Positions 1-6,380 of a stretch of 8,648 bases of DNA are shown piece by piece. The DNA is taken from contig MFPT01000016.1 in assembly GCA_001782805.1 (NCBI GenBank), forward strand, positions 1 through 8,648, read 5' to 3'. The stretch is from Candidatus Magasanikbacteria bacterium RIFCSPHIGHO2_01_FULL_41_23 (GTDB taxonomy: Bacteria > Patescibacteria > ABY1 > Magasanikbacterales > UBA922). Every line of letters starts with the position of its first letter. Within the stretch, counting starts at the first letter, position 1. Made by a program: the position numbers and the translations under genes. Below the pieces are notes generated by a model that worked only from the letters and a program-made list of their open reading frames with translations, did no database searches and was not told the DNA's origin.

Positions 1-1
1 C

Positions 2-67
2 CAAGGACTGAATGGTAAGACTCCGCTTGAACAACTTACTGAATACTTTTATCCAATTGAATTGTAA
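2..67 (+). CDS. C-terminal end of a probable DDE integrase/transposase (partial)
   Basis: An open frame enters from the left edge and ends with TAA at 65-67, giving the last 21 residues of a protein. The visible tail contains QGLNGKTPLEQL, which resembles the end of rve-type (IS3/IS481-like) integrase core domains, where an RPHQ-L-N-(K/R)TP-E-L stretch closes the catalytic fold. The DDE residues and everything upstream lie outside the window, so activity and completeness cannot be judged. It stops 65 bp before ssb, where rpsF would normally be found. The assignment rests on one short motif; an unrelated protein ending this way is possible. Confidence 0.5.
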   Translation, partial: QGLNGKTPLEQLTEYFYPIEL

Positions 68-132
68 ACAACGCTTGATTTATTAACACATTAAGATTAG
101 CACTTAAGACATGAACTGTAATTATAAAAAAT

Positions 133-576
133 ATGGATTTAAATCGCGCGACAATTATTGGCCGAGTCATTCGTGATCCGGAAGTTCGCACAACAACATC
201 AGGACAATCAGTGACAACAATATCGGTGGCCACTAATCGTTCTTGGACAGATGGTGCGGGCGTGAAACAAGAAAAAGGAGAATTTCATAATTGTGTTATG
301 TGGGGCAAACTCGCGGAAATCGCGGGTCAATATCTTACGAAAGGTCGTCGAATATATATAGAAGGACGGATTGAAACTCGTGATTGGACCGGCCAAGATG
401 GGATAAAACGTTATCGTACGGAAATTATTTCCGAAAACATGATAATGCTTGACGGGCCTCGCGGTACAACACAAGGCAGTACGGGAACAAGTGGTGGGGA
501 AAATTATCCGCCAGCACCAACAAACAACCAATCGGTGGTTGAAGAAGAAATTAAAGTTGAAGATATTCCATTTTAA
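133..576 (+). CDS. ssb: Single-stranded DNA-binding protein
   Basis: Binds and protects single-stranded DNA in replication, recombination and repair. The 147-residue product has the full bacterial SSB layout: an OB-fold over about residues 1-105, opening MDLNRATIIGRVIRDPEVR and containing the usual NRSW, EFHNCVMWGKLAEIAGQYL-type and GRIETRDW stretches. A low-complexity linker rich in G, T, S, P and N follows (about 110-135). The acidic tip EDIPF is the classic C-terminal peptide that docks partner proteins. Length is normal. The ATG at 133 gives the conserved N-terminus; no Shine-Dalgarno precedes it, only an A-rich leader. It lies 5 bp upstream of rpsR, as in the common rpsF-ssb-rpsR operon, but rpsF is not in front of it here. 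No strong promoter was recognised in 68-132. Confidence 0.96.
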   Translation: MDLNRATIIGRVIRDPEVRTTTSGQSVTTISVATNRSWTDGAGVKQEKGEFHNCVMWGKLAEIAGQYLTKGRRIYIEGRIETRDWTGQDGIKRYRTEIISENMIMLDGPRGTTQGSTGTSGGENYPPAPTNNQSVVEEEIKVEDIPF

Positions 577-581
577 ACCTT

Positions 582-815
582 ATGGCAATTGAGACTAAAA
601 AAATTCAAAAAAGACAAAAGCGTTGTTACTTTTGTATCAATAACAAGAAGTTTGTTGATTATAAAGATATTCAGACATTGCGTCGTTTTGTTTCATCATA
701 TATGAAAATCGCTCCGCAGCGTCGCAGTGGTTTGTGCGCCAAGCATCAGCGCAGTGTGGCCGGAGCCATTAAACAGGCTCGTATTGCCGGACTTTTGGCT
801 TTTGTGGCTCAGTAA
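582..815 (+). CDS. rpsR: 30S ribosomal protein S18
   Basis: Small-subunit ribosomal protein that binds 16S rRNA next to S6 on the platform. The 77-residue product carries the S18 signature: a basic N-terminus, CYFC near residues 15-18, the conserved VDYKDIQTLRRFVS segment, KIAPQRRSG, and GLCAKHQR followed by the terminal helix. C15, C18, C52 and H55 form a CxxC...CxxH set, so this looks like the zinc-binding variant of S18; metal binding itself is inferred. It starts 5 bp after ssb and must be co-transcribed with it. A strong intrinsic terminator follows directly. Nothing looks truncated. Confidence 0.97.
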   Translation: MAIETKKIQKRQKRCYFCINNKKFVDYKDIQTLRRFVSSYMKIAPQRRSGLCAKHQRSVAGAIKQARIAGLLAFVAQ

Positions 816-829
816 AATCAGGTAAAATA

Positions 830-866
830 AAAAACATCTCCTTCTCAGGGAGATGTTTTTTATTTA
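830..866 (+). terminator. Rho-independent terminator of ssb-rpsR
   Basis: A perfect 12-bp inverted repeat (AAAAACATCTCC at 830-841, GGAGATGTTTTT at 849-860) encloses a 7-nt loop and runs into a T-rich tail, TTTTTATTTATT. It begins 14 bp after the rpsR stop. Because the A and T ends of the stem are symmetric it could also work for transcription from the other side, although no minus-strand gene is seen nearby. Confidence 0.9.
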
Positions 867-872
867 TTAGTT

Positions 873-881
873 TGTTATACT
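873..881 (+). promoter_or_regulatory. Extended -10 promoter for the coiled-coil gene
   Basis: TGTTATACT fits the extended -10 consensus TGnTATAAT with one mismatch. It lies just after the terminator and puts a start site near 888, about 24 nt before the ATG at 912. No convincing -35 is visible, which is usual for extended -10 promoters. A near-identical element occurs at 1393-1401. Confidence 0.55.
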
Positions 882-911
882 GTAAAAAATAGTAATGCAT
901 TGACTTAATCT

Positions 912-1370
912 ATGGAAAATCTGGAAACAGAAGGTCGTCGAAAACCGGAAGTAAAAGAAAAATCTCCTGAATTTAAAGAAAACGAAATTGATCCGGAATT
1001 AGCGGTTGCCGCTGCAATGGAGCGAGCGGATTATTTGGTGCGAGAAGTTAAAACCAATAAAAATCAGATGCAGAATATAGTTTTGCACATGCAAGCGGTT
1101 TTAAAAGCAATTCGTGAATTGCGCGAAGCATTGGAATTGCCTGAATTAACCGGAGACAGTGCGTCAATTGAGCAGGATAAAAAACGAGTGCAGGATTTGC
1201 AGAAAAAAATCGCCGAATACAGAAGTGAATTATTGCAGATGAAGGACGAGTTGATAATTGAACAGATTCGTGTTTTAAAAGAAAAGAATCCGAGGCAGGA
1301 AGAAGCGGTGTTGCGAATAGAGGCGAATGCTTTAATTGATAAATTGCTTGTAGTGGCGGAAACTGGCTGA
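912..1370 (+). CDS. Coiled-coil protein of unknown function
   Basis: I do not recognise this 152-residue protein. It has no signal peptide, no membrane segment and no cysteine, so it is probably cytoplasmic. The first 30 residues are charged and likely disordered (EGRRKPEVKEKSPEF region). Residues from about 30 to 145 are rich in E, K, L, Q and R with heptad-like spacing, broken near residues 96-102 by PELTGD, suggesting two long helices forming a coiled-coil hairpin. It stands alone between the rpsR terminator and a long non-coding stretch, with its own extended -10 promoter 5' and a TGA stop. Codon use and a sustained open frame make it a real gene. It might be a structural or adaptor protein, but no catalytic motif supports a specific role. 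Confidence 0.8.
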   Translation: MENLETEGRRKPEVKEKSPEFKENEIDPELAVAAAMERADYLVREVKTNKNQMQNIVLHMQAVLKAIRELREALELPELTGDSASIEQDKKRVQDLQKKIAEYRSELLQMKDELIIEQIRVLKEKNPRQEEAVLRIEANALIDKLLVVAETG

Positions 1371-1392
1371 CTAGCTTTTGTGTTGTGTTTTT

Positions 1393-1401
1393 TGGTATAC
1401 T
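1393..1401 (+). promoter_or_regulatory. Extended -10 promoter inside the intergenic region
   Basis: TGGTATACT matches the extended -10 consensus with one mismatch and is nearly the same as the element at 873-881. It predicts a transcript start near 1408, more than 420 nt before galU. Either galU has a very long leader or a separate non-coding transcript starts here. It begins 23 bp after the preceding stop codon. No -35 hexamer at proper spacing was found. Confidence 0.5.
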
Positions 1402-1736
1402 GATTTAAGGATTTAAAGAAATTAAAATAAAAATTCACTGCCATCTGTTCGGTTGTCAATCATCCCAACCGCGCCGCTCGCTCGCAGTATATACTCAGTG
1501 AATGGCTCGCTCACTACATTGTCCGCTCGGCTTTGATTATTTACAGTACTACATCAGCCTCGCGTCCAAACGTGCGCGTTATGGGATAATTGCCAACCTC
1601 ACTAATACAACAGCGAAACATCCGACTATCTAATAAGCAAAATGGAGACGAATATACTTTTGCTGAAAGCTGAGTATATTGACTTACTGAGAATGCATAA
1701 TCCGTTAGACTATCAGTTGAACAAAAGGATATCGTC

Positions 1737-1802
1737 GAATTTTGCTTACGGGTTAGTAAAGATAAAAAAGAATTTTGTTTACTAGTTAGTAAAATATAAA
1801 TT
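1737..1802. repeat. Imperfect tandem repeat, two units of 33 bp
   Basis: Two adjacent 33-bp units (1737-1769 and 1770-1802) match at about 24 of 33 positions. Both begin GAATTTTG and contain GTTAGTAAA at the same offset. They sit directly upstream of galU, where operator or promoter elements would be expected. The spacing of about three helical turns would place two bound proteins on one face of the DNA. Confidence 0.55.
1778..1793. promoter_or_regulatory. Dyad upstream of galU, possible operator
   Basis: TTTACTAGTTAGTAAA has 7-bp arms TTTACTA and TAGTAAA in perfect inverted symmetry around GT. It ends 39 bp before the galU ATG and lies just upstream of an AT-rich TATAAA (1795-1800) that could act as a -10. 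A degenerate copy of the right arm occurs one repeat unit upstream (GTTAGTAAA at 1752-1760). Symmetry and position suggest a binding site for a dimeric repressor; no regulator gene is in the window. Chance occurrence in AT-rich DNA cannot be excluded. Confidence 0.4.
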
Positions 1803-1832
1803 TAAAAACACACACTTTAATTTGTGAGAAAT

Positions 1833-2708
1833 ATGCCAAAAAATAACAAAATTCGTAAAGGGGTAATAGTCGTGGCCGGAATGGGAACTCGTTTTTTACC
1901 AGCGACCAAGGCCATGCCCAAGGAAATGCTGCCGGTTTTGGATAAACCAGTTGTCCAATACATTGTGGAAGAAATGGCAGCCAGTGGAATTAAGGAAATA
2001 ATTTTTGTGACCAGTTCGCAAAAACGTCCGTTGGAAGATCACTTTGATCGTGATCGCGATGCGGAAAATTTTTTACAGGAAAAAGGTAAGTATGAAAAAA
2101 TAAAATCTTTGGTTGATTTATCGGAACGTGTTCGTTTTTTTTATACGAGACAAAGCAAACCATTGGGCAATGGTCATGCACTTTTGTGCGCACGTGAGTT
2201 TGTGGGAGATGAATCATTCGCTTTTTCCGATGGAGACAGTATTATTGATTCCAAGATTCCCGTGGTAAAACAATTGATTAAAGTTTTTGCGAAAGAAGGT
2301 TCGTCAGTGATCGGTGTGCAGAAAATCGCGGACAAAGAACTGATGACTAAATATGGAAATGTTTATGGTCGTCCAACAACGACAAAACGAACATATCGAG
2401 TGGAAAAATTTCGGGAAAAACCGCCGATAGAAGAAACTTCGCCCGAAGGCTTAATTGTGGGTGGAATGCGTTATATTTTTACCAAAGATATTTGGCCTAT
2501 TTTGGCCGAACAAGGAAAAGGGAAAGATAATGAAATTTGGGTGGCGGATGCGGCCAATCTTTTGGCAAAGCGCAAACCGTTTTTTGCCTATGAATATGAA
2601 GGCAAATATTTTGATACGGGGGATAAAATTGCGCTTCTTAAAACCGCGATTCATTTTGCGATGAAAGATAAAGGAATACGAGAGGAGATAAGAAATTTTA
2701 TTAAATAA
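1833..2708 (+). CDS. galU: UTP-glucose-1-phosphate uridylyltransferase (GalU-type nucleotidyltransferase)
   Basis: Makes UDP-glucose from UTP and glucose-1-phosphate, feeding glycan and glycoconjugate synthesis in the cytoplasm. The 291-residue protein has the family length and opens with the nucleotide-binding signature: AGMGTRFLPATKAMPKEMLP at about residues 15-34. DKPVVQYIVEE, ASGIKEIIFVT and EDHFD follow in the normal order, then LGNGHALLCA (about 111-120), a metal-site segment SDGDS (132-136) and FDTGDK near the end. The usual GalU text at the metal site is GDD or PDD, and GEIQLTDA is replaced by NEIWVADA, so it is a divergent member and another hexose-1-phosphate could be the substrate. 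The ATG at 1833 is preferred over an in-frame GTG at 1824 because the family N-terminus starts near here. The stop lies 9 bp before pilin A, so they probably share a transcript. Confidence 0.85.
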   Translation: MPKNNKIRKGVIVVAGMGTRFLPATKAMPKEMLPVLDKPVVQYIVEEMAASGIKEIIFVTSSQKRPLEDHFDRDRDAENFLQEKGKYEKIKSLVDLSERVRFFYTRQSKPLGNGHALLCAREFVGDESFAFSDGDSIIDSKIPVVKQLIKVFAKEGSSVIGVQKIADKELMTKYGNVYGRPTTTKRTYRVEKFREKPPIEETSPEGLIVGGMRYIFTKDIWPILAEQGKGKDNEIWVADAANLLAKRKPFFAYEYEGKYFDTGDKIALLKTAIHFAMKDKGIREEIRNFIK

Positions 2709-2717
2709 AGTGTATAT

Positions 2718-3167
2718 ATGAGTTTTGGATTGCCCAAAAAGCAATCGTGGTTCTTAATTGGAATCATATTTTTGTCTTTCTTAATTACGCCGACAATTGT
2801 TTGGGGATTGCAGATTGCCTCAACTGATGCTAAAAGTGCCGCGGAAAAAAATAAATCCGATCCAGAGGAAACAACAATAACAGCACAAAAACAAAAACTG
2901 GAAACTGAAACCAACGCTGTATTTAATCAAATCAATACAACCGATGCTAGTATTTTAATTGGTAGACTAATCAATGGCGCGATGGGAATTTTGGGAAGTC
3001 TTGCTTTGGTAATGTTTGTATATGGTGGTTTTTTGTGGATGACTGCGGCTGGAGAAGAAGCCAAAAGTGAAAAAGCGCGCACTGTTGTTTTGTGGGCAAC
3101 GCTTGGCATTGCTGTAATTTTTGCCAGTTATGCGATTTTGAAATTGGTATTTGAGGCTTTTATCTAG
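2718..3167 (+). CDS. Pilin A: VirB2/TrbC-like T4SS pilin-family protein, minimal form
   Basis: A 149-residue inner-membrane or exported subunit. An N-terminal signal segment (about residues 11-30, ending near TIVWG) is followed by a polar, cysteine-free stretch (31-75) and a core of two hydrophobic helices (about 85-108 and 122-147) joined by AGEEAKSEKAR. The first helix carries GAMGILGSLALVMFVYGGF, the second VIFASYAILKLVFEAF. Size, order and the YGGF plus small-residue helices match the T4SS pilin family (VirB2/TrbC-like) found in many CPR genomes. It is the simplest paralog here, lacking any cysteine. It is closest to pilin B, with which it shares FASYAI-K-VFEAF. Gaps to galU (9 bp) and to pilin B (18 bp) suggest one operon. 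No Shine-Dalgarno is visible. A holin-like role is the main alternative. Confidence 0.78.
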   Translation: MSFGLPKKQSWFLIGIIFLSFLITPTIVWGLQIASTDAKSAAEKNKSDPEETTITAQKQKLETETNAVFNQINTTDASILIGRLINGAMGILGSLALVMFVYGGFLWMTAAGEEAKSEKARTVVLWATLGIAVIFASYAILKLVFEAFI

Positions 3168-3185
3168 GACATTTTTACTTAAACT

Positions 3186-4982
3186 ATGGTAAAAAAAATA
3201 TCTATAAGGAAGATCGTGTCAATTTTGTCAGTCGCGATTTTTTTATTTTTATTTATTCCGCAGACTGTTCATACATCTGGCAGTTGTATATTTGATCCAT
3301 CACTTGAAGCAAATATAAGCAGTTATTGCCAAAATAATAAAATTAAAGATGCTCGTGCCATTGCAATTTCCAAAGCGACAGATGCGGGTTTTTGTAGTTG
3401 GGATGGTACTAATTGGGATGCTCAATGCTTTGGGAATTTTGACAAATGTGAACAAAATATAGGTCTGGAATCAGATAAGCTAAATTCAGGGGCATCGGCT
3501 AAGCTGGATTCAGGTTGTTTTGAACTAGATGGCGATCCAGGCTATAACTTGATCTACCAAAATTGTTATGCTGGCGATTGCGAGAGCAAGAGTACTGTCA
3601 AACGATATTTTTGCGGTTGGGAAAGAATGTCGGAAAAAATGTGTAATAACCAAACTGAAGAGTGTATAAAAAATTGGTCATCGTGTTATTTTAAACAAAA
3701 TGATGATGCTCCGTACAAGGGTCAATGTCTATTGGCCAAAGATACGGCAGAAACAATTTGTAAAAGTATTCTTGATCCTGATAAATGTAAGAATGGACAA
3801 AGCGCAGGTTATAATGAAAAGTACCATGGCTGTAAATGGGAGGAAACTGTACGAAATGGCTGTTATTGTGTGAGCAATGAAAGTGCGACAGCCGGTAAAA
3901 CCGATGACTATGTGAAAGAAACAAATTATACAAAGACAGCCACGAATAACAACAGTGTTGTTTGTGTTGATTTACCGTTTAGTCGATCCAATGAATTTTA
4001 TAAGTGTGCGTGGTATGAGGATGACGAAAAAAAAGGAGAGGGTGCACGAACTGGTTTGATTCCGGGAACTGCGAATAATGGTTGTTGGTGTGAGGAATTT
4101 ACTGATAAAGGAGTTACTGATCCAATTGACTTTAATGGAGCAGGTAAAAAGTTTATCTTTAATCAAGAATTTTATTATAATATTTTTGACCAAAAAGCCT
4201 GCGATTCTTGGATTTTTAGCAGTCCGTCTGAATTAAATTTACAGTTTTGTCATTGGAAAGAGAATGGAGCAATAATTTCAACCACAGAAAAAAAAAGTAA
4301 TGACGCTAAAAATGGCTGTTATTGTGGTAAGGACACAGCTGATATTAATAATCTGGATAAAGGATGGAGTAAAGATACGGTTATTGAGGGTCAACAAAAA
4401 GATACTTGCTTGAATATTAAAGCCATTGTAGCCGGAAGTTGGCAACAATGTGTCTGGATTGAAAACGATGAAATTATTGAACATGCGACTGCGGAAGGAA
4501 AAGAAGGTTGTTATTGTAACACGGTCAAAGATCCGAACTTGGAATTTGTGCCAACCTTAACACAGAGCGAACAGAAATGTTTGGATGCTCCAGCAAAAGA
4601 ACATCGACCGAAATGTGAATGGTGGGTTAAAAATAAGATGGATAAATTTAAAGAAAGTAAAGATGCATCGGGAGATGCTCTTAAACCCGTGTCGGAATAC
4701 AAAGGCATTCCATTCACGATTCCCTCTGTAGAAGAACTCAATAAAATCGGCACATCTGATGTCAGTATTTTAATTGCGCGCGTAATAAAAACGTTAATGG
4801 GAATTTTGGGGAGTATTTCCTTGGTGATGTTTGTGTACAGTGGTATACTGTACATGACTGATATGGGAAATAGTGAGCGGGCGGGGAAAGCAAAACAAAT
4901 TTTTATTTGGAATTCATTGGGTCTCGTTATAATTTTTGCCAGTTATGCCATTGTTAAAATGGTATTTGAAGCCTTTGGATAA
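3186..4982 (+). CDS. Pilin B: giant cysteine-rich ectodomain on a T4SS-pilin core
   Basis: A 598-residue protein, about four times the size of its paralogs. Residues 8-28 form a signal segment. Residues 30-520 are a hydrophilic, presumably exported domain with 32 cysteines, an even number as expected for disulfides. From residue 216 a motif recurs: C-x-W, a variable polar stretch, then G-C-(Y/W)-C and one further cysteine. The C-x-W sites are at 216, 274, 355 and 422, each followed by GC(Y/W)C (225-228, 299-302, 377-380, 441-444), with a degenerate C-x-W at 477; earlier ones at 70 and 143 lack the GCYC. Residues 527-592 are the two-helix pilin core (MGILGSISLVMFVYSG, then FASYAIVKMVFEAF), clearly related to pilin A. 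It may be a tip adhesin or specialised subunit. The function of the ectodomain is unknown to me. The stop is 3 bp before the lipoprotein gene. Confidence 0.75.
   Translation: MVKKISIRKIVSILSVAIFLFLFIPQTVHTSGSCIFDPSLEANISSYCQNNKIKDARAIAISKATDAGFCSWDGTNWDAQCFGNFDKCEQNIGLESDKLNSGASAKLDSGCFELDGDPGYNLIYQNCYAGDCESKSTVKRYFCGWERMSEKMCNNQTEECIKNWSSCYFKQNDDAPYKGQCLLAKDTAETICKSILDPDKCKNGQSAGYNEKYHGCKWEETVRNGCYCVSNESATAGKTDDYVKETNYTKTATNNNSVVCVDLPFSRSNEFYKCAWYEDDEKKGEGARTGLIPGTANNGCWCEEFTDKGVTDPIDFNGAGKKFIFNQEFYYNIFDQKACDSWIFSSPSELNLQFCHWKENGAIISTTEKKSNDAKNGCYCGKDTADINNLDKGWSKDTVIEGQQKDTCLNIKAIVAGSWQQCVWIENDEIIEHATAEGKEGCYCNTVKDPNLEFVPTLTQSEQKCLDAPAKEHRPKCEWWVKNKMDKFKESKDASGDALKPVSEYKGIPFTIPSVEELNKIGTSDVSILIARVIKTLMGILGSISLVMFVYSGILYMTDMGNSERAGKAKQIFIWNSLGLVIIFASYAIVKMVFEAFG
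3831..4625 (+). repeat. C-x-W / GC(Y/W)C protein repeats in pilin B
   Basis: Codons 216-480 of pilin B encode four full and one degenerate copy of a cysteine module. C-x-W sites are 58, 81, 67 and 55 residues apart, so the units vary in length and are conserved only at the cysteines, the tryptophan and the GC(Y/W)C. The DNA is not obviously repetitive, which points to old duplications under selection for the disulfide pattern. Confidence 0.7.
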
Positions 4983-4985
4983 CGT

Positions 4986-6371
4986 ATGCCTGTTTTCAAA
5001 AAAATAATTTTATTATCAGTCGCGATTATAGCGGCCGGTTTTGGTTGCAAAGGATTGTCAGCCGATCAACAAGCGGCTATTCGTCCGGTAAAATTAAATT
5101 ATTGGACAGTTTTTGATGATGTCGCTCAATTGAAAAAAATGGCTACTGCGTATAACACCATTCATCCCCATGTTACCATCAATATCCGCCAAGTCCGGTA
5201 TGATGAATTTGATCGTTTGTTTATCAATGCTTTGGCCGATGATGTTCAGCCGGATATTGTTTCCATGCACACGCGTTGGTTGCGCAATTATCAAGCTCGT
5301 TTGGCTCCCATGCCGCCCAGTGTAAAAATGGGTAAGTTGGTTTTGAAAAATTCCATTACCAAAGATACGGAAGTTCAGTTTGATACGTTTAATATGCCCA
5401 CTGCTGATGTTATTAAACGTGATTATTTGGCTGTGGTCACTGAAGATTCAGTAATAAAAAATCAGATTTTTGGTTTGCCATTATCCATTGATACACTCGG
5501 GATTTATTATAACAAAGATTTATTGGACAAAGCCGGCATAGCAGAAGCTCCCAAAACATGGGATGAATTTGTGGAAGCAGTGAAACGAGTTACCAAACTG
5601 GACAAAGATGGCAAAATAATTCAATCCGGAACTTCGTTGGGAACAGGAAAAAATATTGATAATGCGTTTGATATTGTTTCGGCTTTGATGATGCAAAACG
5701 GAGTAACTATGGCCGGGCCAAGTGGCGCGATTGGTTTTGCCGGCGGGTTGGAAAAAGCGGGACCAAAACATCCGGCTTTGCAAGCGCTGTATTTTTACAC
5801 TGATTTTGCGCGGCCAACCAAAGAAGTCTATTCGTGGAATGAAACAGAAAGCAATGCGTTTGATGCATTTGTACGAGGCAAAACTGCTTTTTATTTTGGT
5901 TTTGCGTATGATTATGGCCGTATAAAAACACGCGCGCCGGATTTGAATTTTGAAACAATGCCATTATTGCAATTGAATCCCAGCACTCAGGCCAATGTAG
6001 CTAATTATTGGTTGCAATCCGTAGTGAAAAAATCAAAAAAACAAAATGAAGCGTGGGATTTTATTCGGTATTTAAGCACGGCCGATAATTTGAAGAAATA
6101 TTCTGACGCGGTCAAACTACCATCGCCTTTACGTATTCATTTAAAAGCCGAACAAAATGATCCGGTTTTAGCCAATTTTGCCAGCCAGCTTTTGGTAGCC
6201 AAAAATTGGTATAAAGGCAAAGATATTGGCGCGGCGGAAAAAGGTTTTGAAAATATGATCGCGACTATTTTAAGTCCGGCTGATTTGGCATTAACACCGG
6301 ATAAGATACTTGAACGAGACGCAAACGCAGTAGTTCGAGCCGCTCAAGTGGCGGCGCAGACATTGCAATAA
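4986..6371 (+). CDS. ABC-type extracellular solute-binding lipoprotein, sugar-type (family 1)
   Basis: A 461-residue binding protein of the MalE/UgpB-like class, probably capturing a sugar or oligosaccharide outside the membrane. Residues 5-20 are a hydrophobic signal followed by GFGC, with C21 the only cysteine seen in the protein, consistent with lipid attachment although GFG is a poor lipobox. The mature part shows family features in order: KLNYWTVFDD near the start, the AYNTIHPHVTINIRQV stretch, QPDIVSMHTRWL, IFGLPLSIDTLGIYYNKDLLDKAG with KTWDEFVEAVK (the usual hinge-region signature), FVRGKTAFYFGF, and KNEAWDFIRYL-like text near the end. Length is normal. It lies 3 bp after pilin B and 9 bp before pilin C, so it belongs to the pilin operon, yet no permease or ATPase gene is nearby. 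It may serve a distant transporter or work as a surface ligand-binder. Confidence 0.9.
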   Translation: MPVFKKIILLSVAIIAAGFGCKGLSADQQAAIRPVKLNYWTVFDDVAQLKKMATAYNTIHPHVTINIRQVRYDEFDRLFINALADDVQPDIVSMHTRWLRNYQARLAPMPPSVKMGKLVLKNSITKDTEVQFDTFNMPTADVIKRDYLAVVTEDSVIKNQIFGLPLSIDTLGIYYNKDLLDKAGIAEAPKTWDEFVEAVKRVTKLDKDGKIIQSGTSLGTGKNIDNAFDIVSALMMQNGVTMAGPSGAIGFAGGLEKAGPKHPALQALYFYTDFARPTKEVYSWNETESNAFDAFVRGKTAFYFGFAYDYGRIKTRAPDLNFETMPLLQLNPSTQANVANYWLQSVVKKSKKQNEAWDFIRYLSTADNLKKYSDAVKLPSPLRIHLKAEQNDPVLANFASQLLVAKNWYKGKDIGAAEKGFENMIATILSPADLALTPDKILERDANAVVRAAQVAAQTLQ

Positions 6372-6380
6372 TTTTGCATT

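Larger units (their letters stand above)
1371..1832. other. 462-bp intergenic region with unexplained structure
   Basis: No convincing protein gene is present on either strand. About 1437-1600 is visibly richer in G and C than its neighbours and holds two GCTCGCTC words (near 1476-1483 and 1505-1512) and a related CCGCTCGG (1523-1530). Possible stems include GGTTG/CAACC (1451-1470), CGCG/CGCG (1561-1578), and an 8-bp perfect stem AATATACT/AGTATATT (1651-1658 with 1673-1680) with a shorter stem inside. The last 95 bp before galU are AT-rich and contain a tandem repeat and a dyad. I checked for the hallmark strings of tmRNA, RNase P RNA and SRP RNA and saw none. It could be an unknown structured RNA, a decayed mobile element, or a composite leader of galU. 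Confidence 0.5.

Noticed and set aside
1368..1403. UGA read as glycine, extending the coiled-coil protein
   Set aside because: The extra residues would be a short hydrophobic stretch with no homology signal, and no gene in the window contains an internal TGA.
1064..1459. Open frame on the minus strand overlapping the coiled-coil gene and the intergenic region
   Set aside because: It is antisense to a better-supported gene, has a low-complexity S/N/T/F-rich translation, no ribosome site and no recognisable domain.
1408..1735. tmRNA, RNase P RNA, SRP RNA or a tRNA in the intergenic region
   Set aside because: None of the conserved core strings or a cloverleaf with a T-arm could be found on either strand.
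1824..1832. GTG start for galU at 1824
   Set aside because: An ATG three codons later gives an N-terminus closer to the family, and no ribosome site favours the GTG.
4836..4852. Extended -10-like TGGTATACT inside a near-palindrome in pilin B
   Set aside because: It encodes the conserved helix-one segment (SGILYM) and has no gene start close downstream; chance resemblance is more likely.
5520..5964. Minus-strand open frames within the solute-binding protein gene
   Set aside because: They are antisense shadows of a long conserved coding sequence and carry no domain signal.
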